From an uncultured Helicobacteraceae bacterium (lineage in GTDB: Bacteria; Campylobacterota; Campylobacteria; Campylobacterales; Helicobacteraceae), in assembly GCA_910578285.1 (NCBI GenBank), contig CAJTQL010000005.1, forward strand, positions 1 through 64,000: DNA of 64,000 bases. The letters are read 5' to 3'. Positions 53,602-60,850 of this stretch are shown here, piece after piece; within the stretch, counting starts at the first letter, position 1, and the number at the start of each line of letters is the position of its first letter. A program made the position numbers and the translations under genes. The notes under the pieces were generated by a model. It worked only from the letters and a program-made list of their open reading frames with translations. It ran no database searches and was not told the origin of the DNA.

Positions 53602-54426
53602 ATATTGATTCCAACGCGCACAAAGCCACACGCCCATCTGCTGGCTTGGTGCGCCGCTAAACCACTCGCAAAGGCGCATTCCATAGAGAATAATAAGCCA
53701 CGAAACATAAATCCATAGTAAAAAAAAGAGCAAAATCGAAAACGAGCCATAAATTGTGAGATAGGCTTTGTTGTAGAAGACATACGCGACAAAAAACCAT
53801 TTGGAACACATCCAAATCATCGCAACAACAAATGCCGCAAACCCTACCGCCCAATTGCTCAAAGGCTTGTTTGCCGAGATTTTAAAGACAATAAAAAACA
53901 AGACAGCCGTGATGAGAAACGGCGAAAGAGTAAAGAAAGGCACATTCATATCCACACTTGCAAGCATATTTTGCATATAGCCGCTCAAAAAAATCGAGAT
54001 TCCAATACCGATGGGCAAAAGCGTTATGAGAGTCCAATAAATGGTTATCGAGTTCCAAAAATCGCGCACTTTTGATTGAAAGATTTTTGCCGCAATGTAT
54101 TGAAAATTCTTGAAAAAAAACACAGAAGTAATCAGAATCGAGATAAATCCAAGCTCGCCAAGCTTTGATGAATTTTGCAAAAACGTATCCAAATATTCGG
54201 AAACAACCTCTTCGTTGGTTGGAATCAAATTTGACAAAATGAGCTGCTTCATCTCGAGATAGAGATTGTGGAAATTGGGCAAGGTTGCGATAATGGACAA
54301 CACAACCAAAAGCAAAGGGACAAGGGCGAAGATGGTATAGAAACTCAAGCTAGCAGCATAGAAATTGAGCTCGGTATCAAGAATTGATTCGATGAGATTT
54401 TTTGCTCGTTTGATTTGCCGCCACAT
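53503..54426 (-). CDS. YihY/BrkB family membrane protein
   Basis: 307 residues, six membrane helices. Family features are FYAASLSFYTIFALVPLLLV, TALVFFFKNFQYIAA-like and PIGIGISIFLSG segments. The C-terminal 50 residues (KDSGKDKGSEIHKDSDNN) are hydrophilic, non-conserved and encoded opposite the lctP 3' end. An envelope role is assumed in the family; the old name RNase BN is a misannotation. It lies one base after the EI24 gene. Confidence 0.85.
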   Translation of the reverse strand: MWRQIKRAKNLIESILDTELNFYAASLSFYTIFALVPLLLVVLSIIATLPNFHNLYLEMKQLILSNLIPTNEEVVSEYLDTFLQNSSKLGELGFISILITSVFFFKNFQYIAAKIFQSKVRDFWNSITIYWTLITLLPIGIGISIFLSGYMQNMLASVDMNVPFFTLSPFLITAVLFFIVFKISANKPLSNWAVGFAAFVVAMIWMCSKWFFVAYVFYNKAYLTIYGSFSILLFFLLWIYVSWLIILYGMRLCEWFSGAPSQQMGVWLCARWNQYLGKDSGKDKGSEIHKDSDNNHKSNRILDGKAE

Positions 54427-54427
54427 A

Positions 54428-55168
54428 CTAGACTCCTGATTTAAGATTCTGTTCCATCACCACCTTTTTCATAAATGCATAGTGCCCAAACGCTAAAATT
54501 TGAAAAATCACCATAAAAAAATTGACAATTGGAATGAGACTCACTGCATAGAGTCCAAGCAATAGCACAAAGAGTTCGATTCGATAGCGCTTATGCAGCT
54601 GCAAGGAGCCTTCGCGTGAAAAAAGCGAGCCGATGACATCAAGAGTCATTGTGGATTTAAACAAAAAAAATAAGAGCGCGAAGATGACGATTCCGTTGAT
54701 GATGGGGATAAAATAGAGTGGAATACACAACAAAAGCAAACAGAAAAAAATCACCAAAACCTTGAGGAGTGCAACAAACGATTCCCAAAAACCAAGCCCA
54801 TCGTCCATATGCACATTTGGATAATAATGCTTGTGAAGATATGCCATGAGATAGGGGGCATAGAAAATCGACAAAACAAGCTGCACCAACACAACCACGA
54901 CAAAGAAACACAGGAAGTTAAGTGCGCTATTAAGAACCGTAATGAGTGCGCCGAGTATCGATGTCCAAATCGAGCTGCTGTTTTCATCAACCAGTGCATA
55001 ACTTTGTGCAATCGAATCGAGCAGCCCACCAAAAGCACTCCACGAAAACCACACAACGACAGCCGCAACCACAAAGGGCACACACATAAGCGCGAGCATG
55101 CGCGGTTTTAGACAATCGCGCAACCCTTTGAGATACGATTGGGCAATGATTTCAAGCTCAAATTGCAT
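54428..55168 (-). CDS. EI24/CysZ-like membrane protein
   Basis: 246 residues with about six hydrophobic segments. GLRDCLKPRMLALMCVPF at the start, FYAPYLMAYLHKHYYP in the middle and IPIINGIVIFALLFFLFKS fit the EI24 (CysZ) family. CysZ transports sulfate, so a role in supplying sulfate to the PAPS-using locus 3 kb away is conceivable, but most Campylobacterota homologues are uncharacterised. Coupled to YihY by one-base spacing. Confidence 0.75.
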   Translation of the reverse strand: MQFELEIIAQSYLKGLRDCLKPRMLALMCVPFVVAAVVVWFSWSAFGGLLDSIAQSYALVDENSSSIWTSILGALITVLNSALNFLCFFVVVVLVQLVLSIFYAPYLMAYLHKHYYPNVHMDDGLGFWESFVALLKVLVIFFCLLLLCIPLYFIPIINGIVIFALLFFLFKSTMTLDVIGSLFSREGSLQLHKRYRIELFVLLLGLYAVSLIPIVNFFMVIFQILAFGHYAFMKKVVMEQNLKSGV

Positions 55169-55182
55169 GCTAAATATAGAAT

Positions 55183-55662
55183 CTATTCAGCAATGCGCTG
55201 CGTCCGCTGCCCGTTGACATAGGTATGCTCAAGCACGAGATTACCATTTTTGTCCCATGCCTTAATCAAACCATCAAGTTTGCCATCGACATAGTTGGAT
55301 TCTTCCCAAAGCTGCCCATTATCGAGCCAGATTCGGCGTGGACCATTCAAAATCCCATTTAGATACGTCTCCTCGCGCTGCAATTGCCCATTGCTATACC
55401 ATAGCCGCCGAATGCCCTCAATCTTGCCATTGGCATAAACTGCCTCGCTGCCAAGCTGCCCATTGCTATACCAAATTTTTGCAACGCCATCGAGTTGCCC
55501 ATTTGTGAAATAGGTTTCACTACGAACAAGACGATTATCATAATATTCTTTCCAAAGCCCGTCTCGTAAGCCTTCAGAATTGTATTGGTTAATGGTTGAT
55601 GAGCACCCTGTGATACAGAGCGCAAACAGAAAAACATTAATAGAGATAAAACTCTTGCGCAT
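55183..55662 (-). CDS. MORN-variant repeat lipoprotein
   Basis: 159 residues. Lipoprotein signal peptide with lipobox LCITGC, so Cys20 should be acylated. Six or so repeats of the form GQL-x-x-x-xxY-xNG-x-xxG (SNGQLGSEAVYANGKIEG) are MORN_2/YwqK-type. ATG 55662 follows AAAGGGGAC. YwqK-like proteins are often labelled antitoxins, but this exported form is more likely an envelope or surface protein. Confidence 0.82.
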   Translation of the reverse strand: MRKSFISINVFLFALCITGCSSTINQYNSEGLRDGLWKEYYDNRLVRSETYFTNGQLDGVAKIWYSNGQLGSEAVYANGKIEGIRRLWYSNGQLQREETYLNGILNGPRRIWLDNGQLWEESNYVDGKLDGLIKAWDKNGNLVLEHTYVNGQRTQRIAE

Positions 55663-55789
55663 AGTGTCCCCTTTTGTTGGAATTATACAACACGACTTTT
55701 GACTTGTCAAGACGCGCTGAATCACTTTTGCGCTCCATTCCCTTTGTTTCTATATCGGCGATTGCGCATAAGATTTGAATTGTTTTTAC

Positions 55790-56561
55790 CTAGACTTTTT
55801 GCGCACTCCAGCAACGAGTTGTGTATTTGATGTCAAATTGGCTTGGCAACTTGTGGCGCATTTGATAGGCGATTTTCTCAAAAAGCTCCTGCCCCTCGCG
55901 CGTTTGCATATCCCAATAGGGATTCTTGACACTTTTCCAAGCGTTGATATAATTCTCAATGGTTTGATGGAAATAGAAATCTTCCTCGAGATAGAGGATT
56001 TTATCAAACAGATTCTTATGCGCTTCGATAATTGGGCGCTGGTCTTCGCGGCGCACACCGCGCGAATAGTTCGGAACAAGGCTAAGAATCACTTCTTCAG
56101 CAATCTCTTGAATTGGATCATGCAAATCGCGATGATTCCACATACATGAAAAATAGGCAAAGGGCTTGAGCAGCCTATGCGTTTCGCGCAGTGCCGCGTC
56201 TCTGTCCATCACATTAAAACTGCTACCAAAGGTTACCCAATCGAACTTGGAATCTTGCAGCCCCGATTCCAAGCCTGTGGCGCGCACCCATTCAATATTC
56301 TGCCCTTTTGTGTGCTCGATTCCAATCTCGCGCATCGCATCGTTTGGCTCAACCGCAACAACGTGAAATCCACGCTCAAGCAGCATTAGGCTAAGATTGC
56401 CCGTCCCAGCGCCGATGTCAGCAACAAGAGGTGCTTCTGCCCCCCCCCCGCACGCTAAGCAATGCGAGCATATCGAGGCTTTTTGGCGCATAGTTGGGGC
56501 GGTAGGAATAAAATTTGGCATGCTGGGTGTAATCCCATTGTTGTTCAACGATTTTTTGCAT
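55790..56561 (-). CDS. SAM methyltransferase, phase-variable, OFF
   Basis: Class I methyltransferase of about 256 residues if in frame. ATG 56561 follows GGAG and begins MQKIVEQQWDYTQHAKF. After codon 36 a G10 tract shifts the frame, giving a 47-residue peptide ending STSCC*. Beyond the tract the frame carrying VADIGAGTGNLSLML (SAM loop) and AVEPNDAM runs to WSAQKV*. A tract of 9 or 12 G would join the halves. The full protein is a close paralogue of the gene at 60068 (same length, AVEPND-MRE, ending WSVQKV). Substrate unknown; perhaps a glycan or small metabolite. Confidence 0.82.
56440..56449 (-). repeat. Poly-G tract (10) switching a methyltransferase
   Basis: Ten C on the plus strand, ten G in the coding strand, within codons 37-40 of the methyltransferase. 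Removing one G restores the frame (CGG GGG GGG GCA). Standard slipped-strand phase switch. Confidence 0.88.
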
Positions 56562-56612
56562 AGTATCTCCTTAAAAATATGCTATTATAGCAAAAATTTA
56601 CTGCAAAAACCC

Positions 56613-57671
56613 CTAAACAAACCATTGCATATCAAGAGACACAACAGGCACAGAGCAGCCGCTACGTTGCGAGACATCGCCCTTTTGATATGGTCCAAAA
56701 AGCAAGAAATCACAAAGCTGCTGCTTGTGCTGTATGAAATTTTCCCAATCGACAATCTCACTGCCCAAAAGCTCGCCATGTGCGACATCATCGACAAAGC
56801 AAACCACGCAAAGCCCTGCCGCTTTGGCAAAAGCATGCGCGAGCTTGCCTGCCTCTTTTGCTCCAAAAATAGCGATTTTGCCTTTTGACGCGGGCGGCAA
56901 GCAATTGTGCAAAACGGCTTGCGCATTACGACACACGCAAACATGCAGAGGCGCATAGGGAAAAGTGGGGGCAACAAATGGAGAATCGCGCAATTTCTGA
57001 AAAACGGCTGTAATGCGGATTATAGGCAGCCCATCGCGGATAGGGCGCATGCGCCAGCTACAATCGCGTTCAAGATAACTTTGGAGATTGTCCAGAAACG
57101 TTGCGGCGCTGTTGCCAAGATATGTGGCTTCGCTCTGCTCCCAGCTGCCAAATTTCCCGCCATATCCAGAAAGTTGCTCAAAAACCCAAGCAGTTTTATA
57201 AAGATAATGATTACAGAATCCAAGCTGCAGGAGTTTTTTGGGTAGATAAGTGAAGCAACCCGTACCAAAGCCTCCGGCAATAGGCGAGCGCCAAACGAAA
57301 CAACCACCAACTTTGAGCGCGTTATGGATATTGCTAAAAAGCATCTTTTGGTCAAAAATCCAATGCCCAATATCCTTCACCGTAACAAGGTCAAAAGTAT
57401 CATTGAAATGGTAATGTTCTTGCAGGCTCAAGCCCAAATCAAATTGCAAGCAATCATGCCCCCCATCAAGGTCGATACAGACATATCTGCCAAAGCCATA
57501 ATCATCATAGACACATTTTGCCGAGATTCTTGCCCCTCCTCCGCACACATTCCCATTCCTGTCTTCTTTGAGGTCTTGCGAACCAAACTCGAGCACACTC
57601 ATGCCCTTTTTGAGCCAACCGCTTGAGCGTAGAAAATCCAAAATTGCAAAATCACATTGGTAGAATCCCAT
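56613..57671 (-). CDS. Methyltransferase-like protein with C-terminal Rossmann domain
   Basis: 352 residues. The N-terminal half resembles a class I methyltransferase: GMSVLEFGSQDL as motif I, YVCIDLDGGHD as the acidic loop, FDLVTVKDIGHW, and HNALKVGGCFVWRSP. The C-terminal part (about 265-345) starts GKIAIFGAKEAGKLAHAF, a nucleotide-binding Rossmann-type loop, then FVDDVAHGELLGSEIV. This resembles the middle domain of the sulfotransferase fusion at 58149. AGGAG precedes the ATG. Function unknown; surface-sugar modification is a reasonable guess from domain order and neighbours. Confidence 0.65.
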   Translation of the reverse strand: MGFYQCDFAILDFLRSSGWLKKGMSVLEFGSQDLKEDRNGNVCGGGARISAKCVYDDYGFGRYVCIDLDGGHDCLQFDLGLSLQEHYHFNDTFDLVTVKDIGHWIFDQKMLFSNIHNALKVGGCFVWRSPIAGGFGTGCFTYLPKKLLQLGFCNHYLYKTAWVFEQLSGYGGKFGSWEQSEATYLGNSAATFLDNLQSYLERDCSWRMRPIRDGLPIIRITAVFQKLRDSPFVAPTFPYAPLHVCVCRNAQAVLHNCLPPASKGKIAIFGAKEAGKLAHAFAKAAGLCVVCFVDDVAHGELLGSEIVDWENFIQHKQQLCDFLLFGPYQKGDVSQRSGCSVPVVSLDMQWFV

Positions 57672-57737
57672 TTTTTACTCCTAGGCAAATTTTCTTGCTT
57701 GCAATAACGCTTAGAATCTGATAAAATCTCGCTATCC

Positions 57738-58137
57738 GTCATTGCGAGCCTGCAAAGCAGGCAAAGCAATCTAACATCACAGAATCCCTATGATTCTAGT
57801 TTTCTTTGATTGTCGATTGCCACGCTCGCGCTGCTCACCTCGCAATGACATTAGTATTGGAAGTGCGACTTTAGTCGCACTCATGATTTGATGTGTGCGC
57901 TCGATTTCGCACCTCCGAATCCCAATGCAAGCAAGTAGCGCGAGCGCGGCAATCCACCGTATCGAGCAACCAAACACACTTGATTGCAACGCTTACGTTC
58001 GCAATGACGATTTGTCATTCTAAACCTGCATTTGCAGGTGAAGAATCTCAAAATCCAAAAGTCTATGAGATGTTTCGCTTCGCTCAACACGACAAGAAAT
58101 TCCAAATGTCATGTTGAGGCGATAGCTGAAACATCTC
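57738..58137. repeat. Array of at least seven intergenic hairpin modules
   Basis: Plus 57738-57771: outer ATTGC/GCAAT, inner GCCTGC/GCAGGC. Minus 57815-57849: ATTGC/GCAAT. At 57862-57881 AGTGCGACT/AGTCGCACT nine-base stem, and at 57895-57912 GTGCG/CGCAC. Minus 57982-58008: ATTGC/GCAAT with inner AACG/CGTT. Plus 58014-58049: ATTCT/AGAAT with inner ACCTGCA/TGCAGGT. Minus 58069-58093 and plus 58108-58137: (A/G)TGTT/AACAT. The whole gap 57672-58148 is made of these; no gene is present. Confidence 0.8.
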
Positions 58138-58148
58138 GTCTTTGCCCC

Positions 58149-60071
58149 CTACACCGCAACATTATATGAATCATTCGCAAAAACAGAATCGATGATAGCT
58201 CTCTCCTCCTCGCTCGGATTGCGTGGGCTGATTGTGAAGCTATCCACGCCCTTGTATGTGGCATTTGGAGGTGTGTAGCCCAAAGCCGTAAGGCGCTTTA
58301 GCATCGTCTCAAACAGCGCCTTTGGGTTGCGGCAGAAATCTTCATAGCTCACATAAATTTTGCGCGATTCAGGGACATTTTGCAAAACCTTGTCGCGATG
58401 CGCGAGTGCATTCTTGAGTGTTGCAGCAGCATAGGCGAGCGGCTCTTTGGTAAAGTCGAGATTCTTGGCGGCATAGATTTTAAAATAATAAAGTGTGGAA
58501 AAATGGTGATTATAGAGATTGAGCAAGGCGAGTGTATGCGTGTAAATATCGCGCGAGAGGACGAGGTAGAGCGTATTGGTAAAAGCTTTCTCCAGAATTC
58601 CCACCTCAAATGACATAACTTTATTACTTAGAGGCTTTTGCACCATGTCCATAATGCCACGATAGGTAGCTTGAATATAGTGTATGACATCAACAGAAAC
58701 ATGCACATTATCAAGCTGATAAAGGCAATCTCCTACAATATTTATGACAGGAGAATAATCATATAAATCAAAAAGTTCTTTAGTTCCTCCAAAATCGCTC
58801 ATATAGGGATTTTTGATATTCATCTGAAAAGCTTGAGCTAGTATAAAAGCATTTTTGAAACCAATAATAGGAGTATTGTGAATATAGGGCTTGAGAAAGT
58901 TTGTGGGATAGCAAGAGATTTCAAGCGAGGCAAGCCATTGCGTCATAAGCGTAGAACCAGAACGACCCAAAGAAGAAATAACTGCAATACTTGGAAATTT
59001 ATCAGATTGTGTTTTATAAAAATCTACAAGCTGCAACTCAAGCCCCATACTATCATCATGTAAAGCATGTTGCAGTGAATGGTTAAACTTGAAAGCGTAA
59101 TGTTCTTGACATTCAATAGAATTTGTAATATATTTATTAATGAAATTAGTAAAAGTTTTTTGTTCGAAAGTATCATCTCTTAGTTTACTTAATATCTCTT
59201 GATTGTTATAGTCGTAGAATTGGGATTCATGCTCTGTCGTGTAGCCATAATGTGTGATATGTTTGATTTTATTGAGCGCAACGCCTTTTGCAACGAGCGT
59301 ATCACGCACAGAGGTTGCGACAGAATCATCAACAATGCAAACAAGGATATAGTCGTATTGCGCTAGATTTTCAAGCGAACGAAGAGCGCGCGAATCGCGG
59401 ATAAAGGGGCTGAAATTTGCATCATAGACATCAATACAAAAGCCCCCCGCCCAGCAATTCCGTGCGCTGAAGAACTCGAGCATACTCTTGCCCACCCATC
59501 CATAGCCATAGATAAGGATTTTTGTGATGTGATTTTGCATTGTTTTCTCCAGAAGTTGTAGGATTTGTGTGACGTTGGATTCGAGTTGTTCTATCTTGCT
59601 TCCCATTAGGTGCAAATCAGGATTTATGGGTGATTCGTATTTGGAGCTAATGCCCGTGAAAGAGTGGATTGTCTGTGCACGTGCCTTTTGATAGAGACCT
59701 TTGACATCGCGATTTTCGCATGTTTTTAGGTCTGTGTCGATGAATATTTCATAAAAACTGCCCATTGGAAAGAGTGATTTGGCGAGCTCTCTATCCGCAC
59801 GAAAAGGCGAAATCAGCGAGACGAGGACGATGAATCCATTGTTGTAGAAAAGTTTGGCAAGCTCGGCTGTACGCCGAATGTTTTCCTTACGCGAAGCATC
59901 ATCAAAGCCTAAATCCTTGTTGATTGTTGCGCGCAGCTCATCGCCATCGAGCAAAATCACGCGCGCACCACGAGCACGCAAATGCTCGCAAACACGTTTT
60001 GCTGTTGTGCTCTTGCCTGCGCCGCTTAGCCCTGTGAGCCAGAGGACGGAGGGGCGCAAAGGCGCATTCAT
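58149..60071 (-). CDS. APS kinase / Rossmann domain / sulfotransferase fusion
   Basis: 640 residues in three parts. Residues 8-175 are APS kinase (CysC): P-loop GLSGAGKS (14-21), LDGDELRATINKDLGF, ENIRRTAELAK, SLISPFRADRE and the DVKGLYQKAR lid, making PAPS from APS and ATP. Residues 183-270 form a Rossmann-like domain (ILIYGYGWVGKS). Residues about 362-640 are a PAPS-dependent sulfotransferase with 5'-phosphosulfate loop SSLGRSGST (near 365) and the 3'-phosphate segment LVLSRDIYTHTLALL (near 500). The start overlaps the upstream methyltransferase stop (ATGA). No signal peptide, so cytoplasmic. One protein can both make and spend PAPS. ATP sulfurylase must be encoded elsewhere. Acceptor unknown. 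Confidence 0.88.
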   Translation of the reverse strand: MNAPLRPSVLWLTGLSGAGKSTTAKRVCEHLRARGARVILLDGDELRATINKDLGFDDASRKENIRRTAELAKLFYNNGFIVLVSLISPFRADRELAKSLFPMGSFYEIFIDTDLKTCENRDVKGLYQKARAQTIHSFTGISSKYESPINPDLHLMGSKIEQLESNVTQILQLLEKTMQNHITKILIYGYGWVGKSMLEFFSARNCWAGGFCIDVYDANFSPFIRDSRALRSLENLAQYDYILVCIVDDSVATSVRDTLVAKGVALNKIKHITHYGYTTEHESQFYDYNNQEILSKLRDDTFEQKTFTNFINKYITNSIECQEHYAFKFNHSLQHALHDDSMGLELQLVDFYKTQSDKFPSIAVISSLGRSGSTLMTQWLASLEISCYPTNFLKPYIHNTPIIGFKNAFILAQAFQMNIKNPYMSDFGGTKELFDLYDYSPVINIVGDCLYQLDNVHVSVDVIHYIQATYRGIMDMVQKPLSNKVMSFEVGILEKAFTNTLYLVLSRDIYTHTLALLNLYNHHFSTLYYFKIYAAKNLDFTKEPLAYAAATLKNALAHRDKVLQNVPESRKIYVSYEDFCRNPKALFETMLKRLTALGYTPPNATYKGVDSFTISPRNPSEEERAIIDSVFANDSYNVAV

Positions 60072-60841
60072 CGCTTGACCTTCTGCACGCTCCAAGCACG
60101 GATTTTATAGGGAATCTCGACAATCTGCATATCCGCAATTTTGCTTTCAATCATCGCAAGAATCTGCTGCCAGCGCGCCTCGCCCGCTTGGGCTTGAATA
60201 TCATTCACCGACTGCCACGCACCCATATAGCGACTCTTGTCCATCATTTCGATGTAATCACATTCCATAAAGATACAATCTTGAAAATCTCCTGTGGAAA
60301 TGAGCACCTCATTCCAATTCTTTGTATTTTGGCTGCCGCTACTCACGCGACTAAGTTCGGGGACAATGCGCTTAATCTCATCCTCAATCTCGGCAAACAC
60401 CGAATCAGAGACGAGATTGCGCGGATTCCAAATCGCCGTGAAATAGCCGCCGTCTTTGAGAATCCGCGCAAACTCAGGCAACGACTTGCTTGGGTCTGTC
60501 CAATGGAAGCTACTTGCCATAATCACCCAATCGGCAAAACCACTCTGCACGCCCGTTTGCTCACCGCTGCCTTTTTGCCATTGTATCGATGTGTTTTGCG
60601 TATATTTGATACCTTCTTCGCGCATGTTGTCGTTGGGCTCAACAGCAAGAGTGCGCAAGCCGAAGTTTGCGAGCATTTTGGTGAGTTTACCCGTCCCGGC
60701 GCCAACATCAACAACCTGCAACGCGTTGCGTGGCTTTGCTGAATCGTTGATGCAAGCAATGAGCTTTTCGAGCAGAATCGCGCTATATGCAGGGCGATTG
60801 TGGTAATGCTTGGCAACGTTGCTAAAATCTCCTTGTTGCAT
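60068..60841 (-). CDS. SAM-dependent methyltransferase coupled to sulfotransferase
   Basis: 257 residues, class I fold. VVDVGAGTGKLTKML (about 43-57) is the SAM loop, AVEPNDNMREEG the acidic loop, ASSFHWTD motif IV-like, then LKDGGYF. Starts nine bases after metE and ends by ATGA overlap with the sulfotransferase fusion, so the three are one transcription unit. Paralogue of the phase-variable gene at 55790. The UbiE/COQ5-like fold does not reveal the substrate; coupling suggests it modifies the same molecule as the sulfotransferase. Confidence 0.85.
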   Translation of the reverse strand: MQQGDFSNVAKHYHNRPAYSAILLEKLIACINDSAKPRNALQVVDVGAGTGKLTKMLANFGLRTLAVEPNDNMREEGIKYTQNTSIQWQKGSGEQTGVQSGFADWVIMASSFHWTDPSKSLPEFARILKDGGYFTAIWNPRNLVSDSVFAEIEDEIKRIVPELSRVSSGSQNTKNWNEVLISTGDFQDCIFMECDYIEMMDKSRYMGAWQSVNDIQAQAGEARWQQILAMIESKIADMQIVEIPYKIRAWSVQKVKR

Positions 60842-60850
60842 CGTCCTCTC

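Noticed and set aside
54108..54120. A8 run in the YihY gene as a phase switch
   Set aside because: The run lies in a Phe/Lys-rich segment of an intact frame, and A8 is common by chance in this genome.
55183..55662. YwqK-type antitoxin of a toxin-antitoxin pair
   Set aside because: The protein has a lipoprotein signal peptide and no adjacent toxin gene, so an exported MORN-repeat protein is more likely.
57738..58137. CRISPR array
   Set aside because: The repeats are palindromic modules in both orientations with unequal spacing and differing sequence, not direct repeats with unique spacers, and no cas genes are present.
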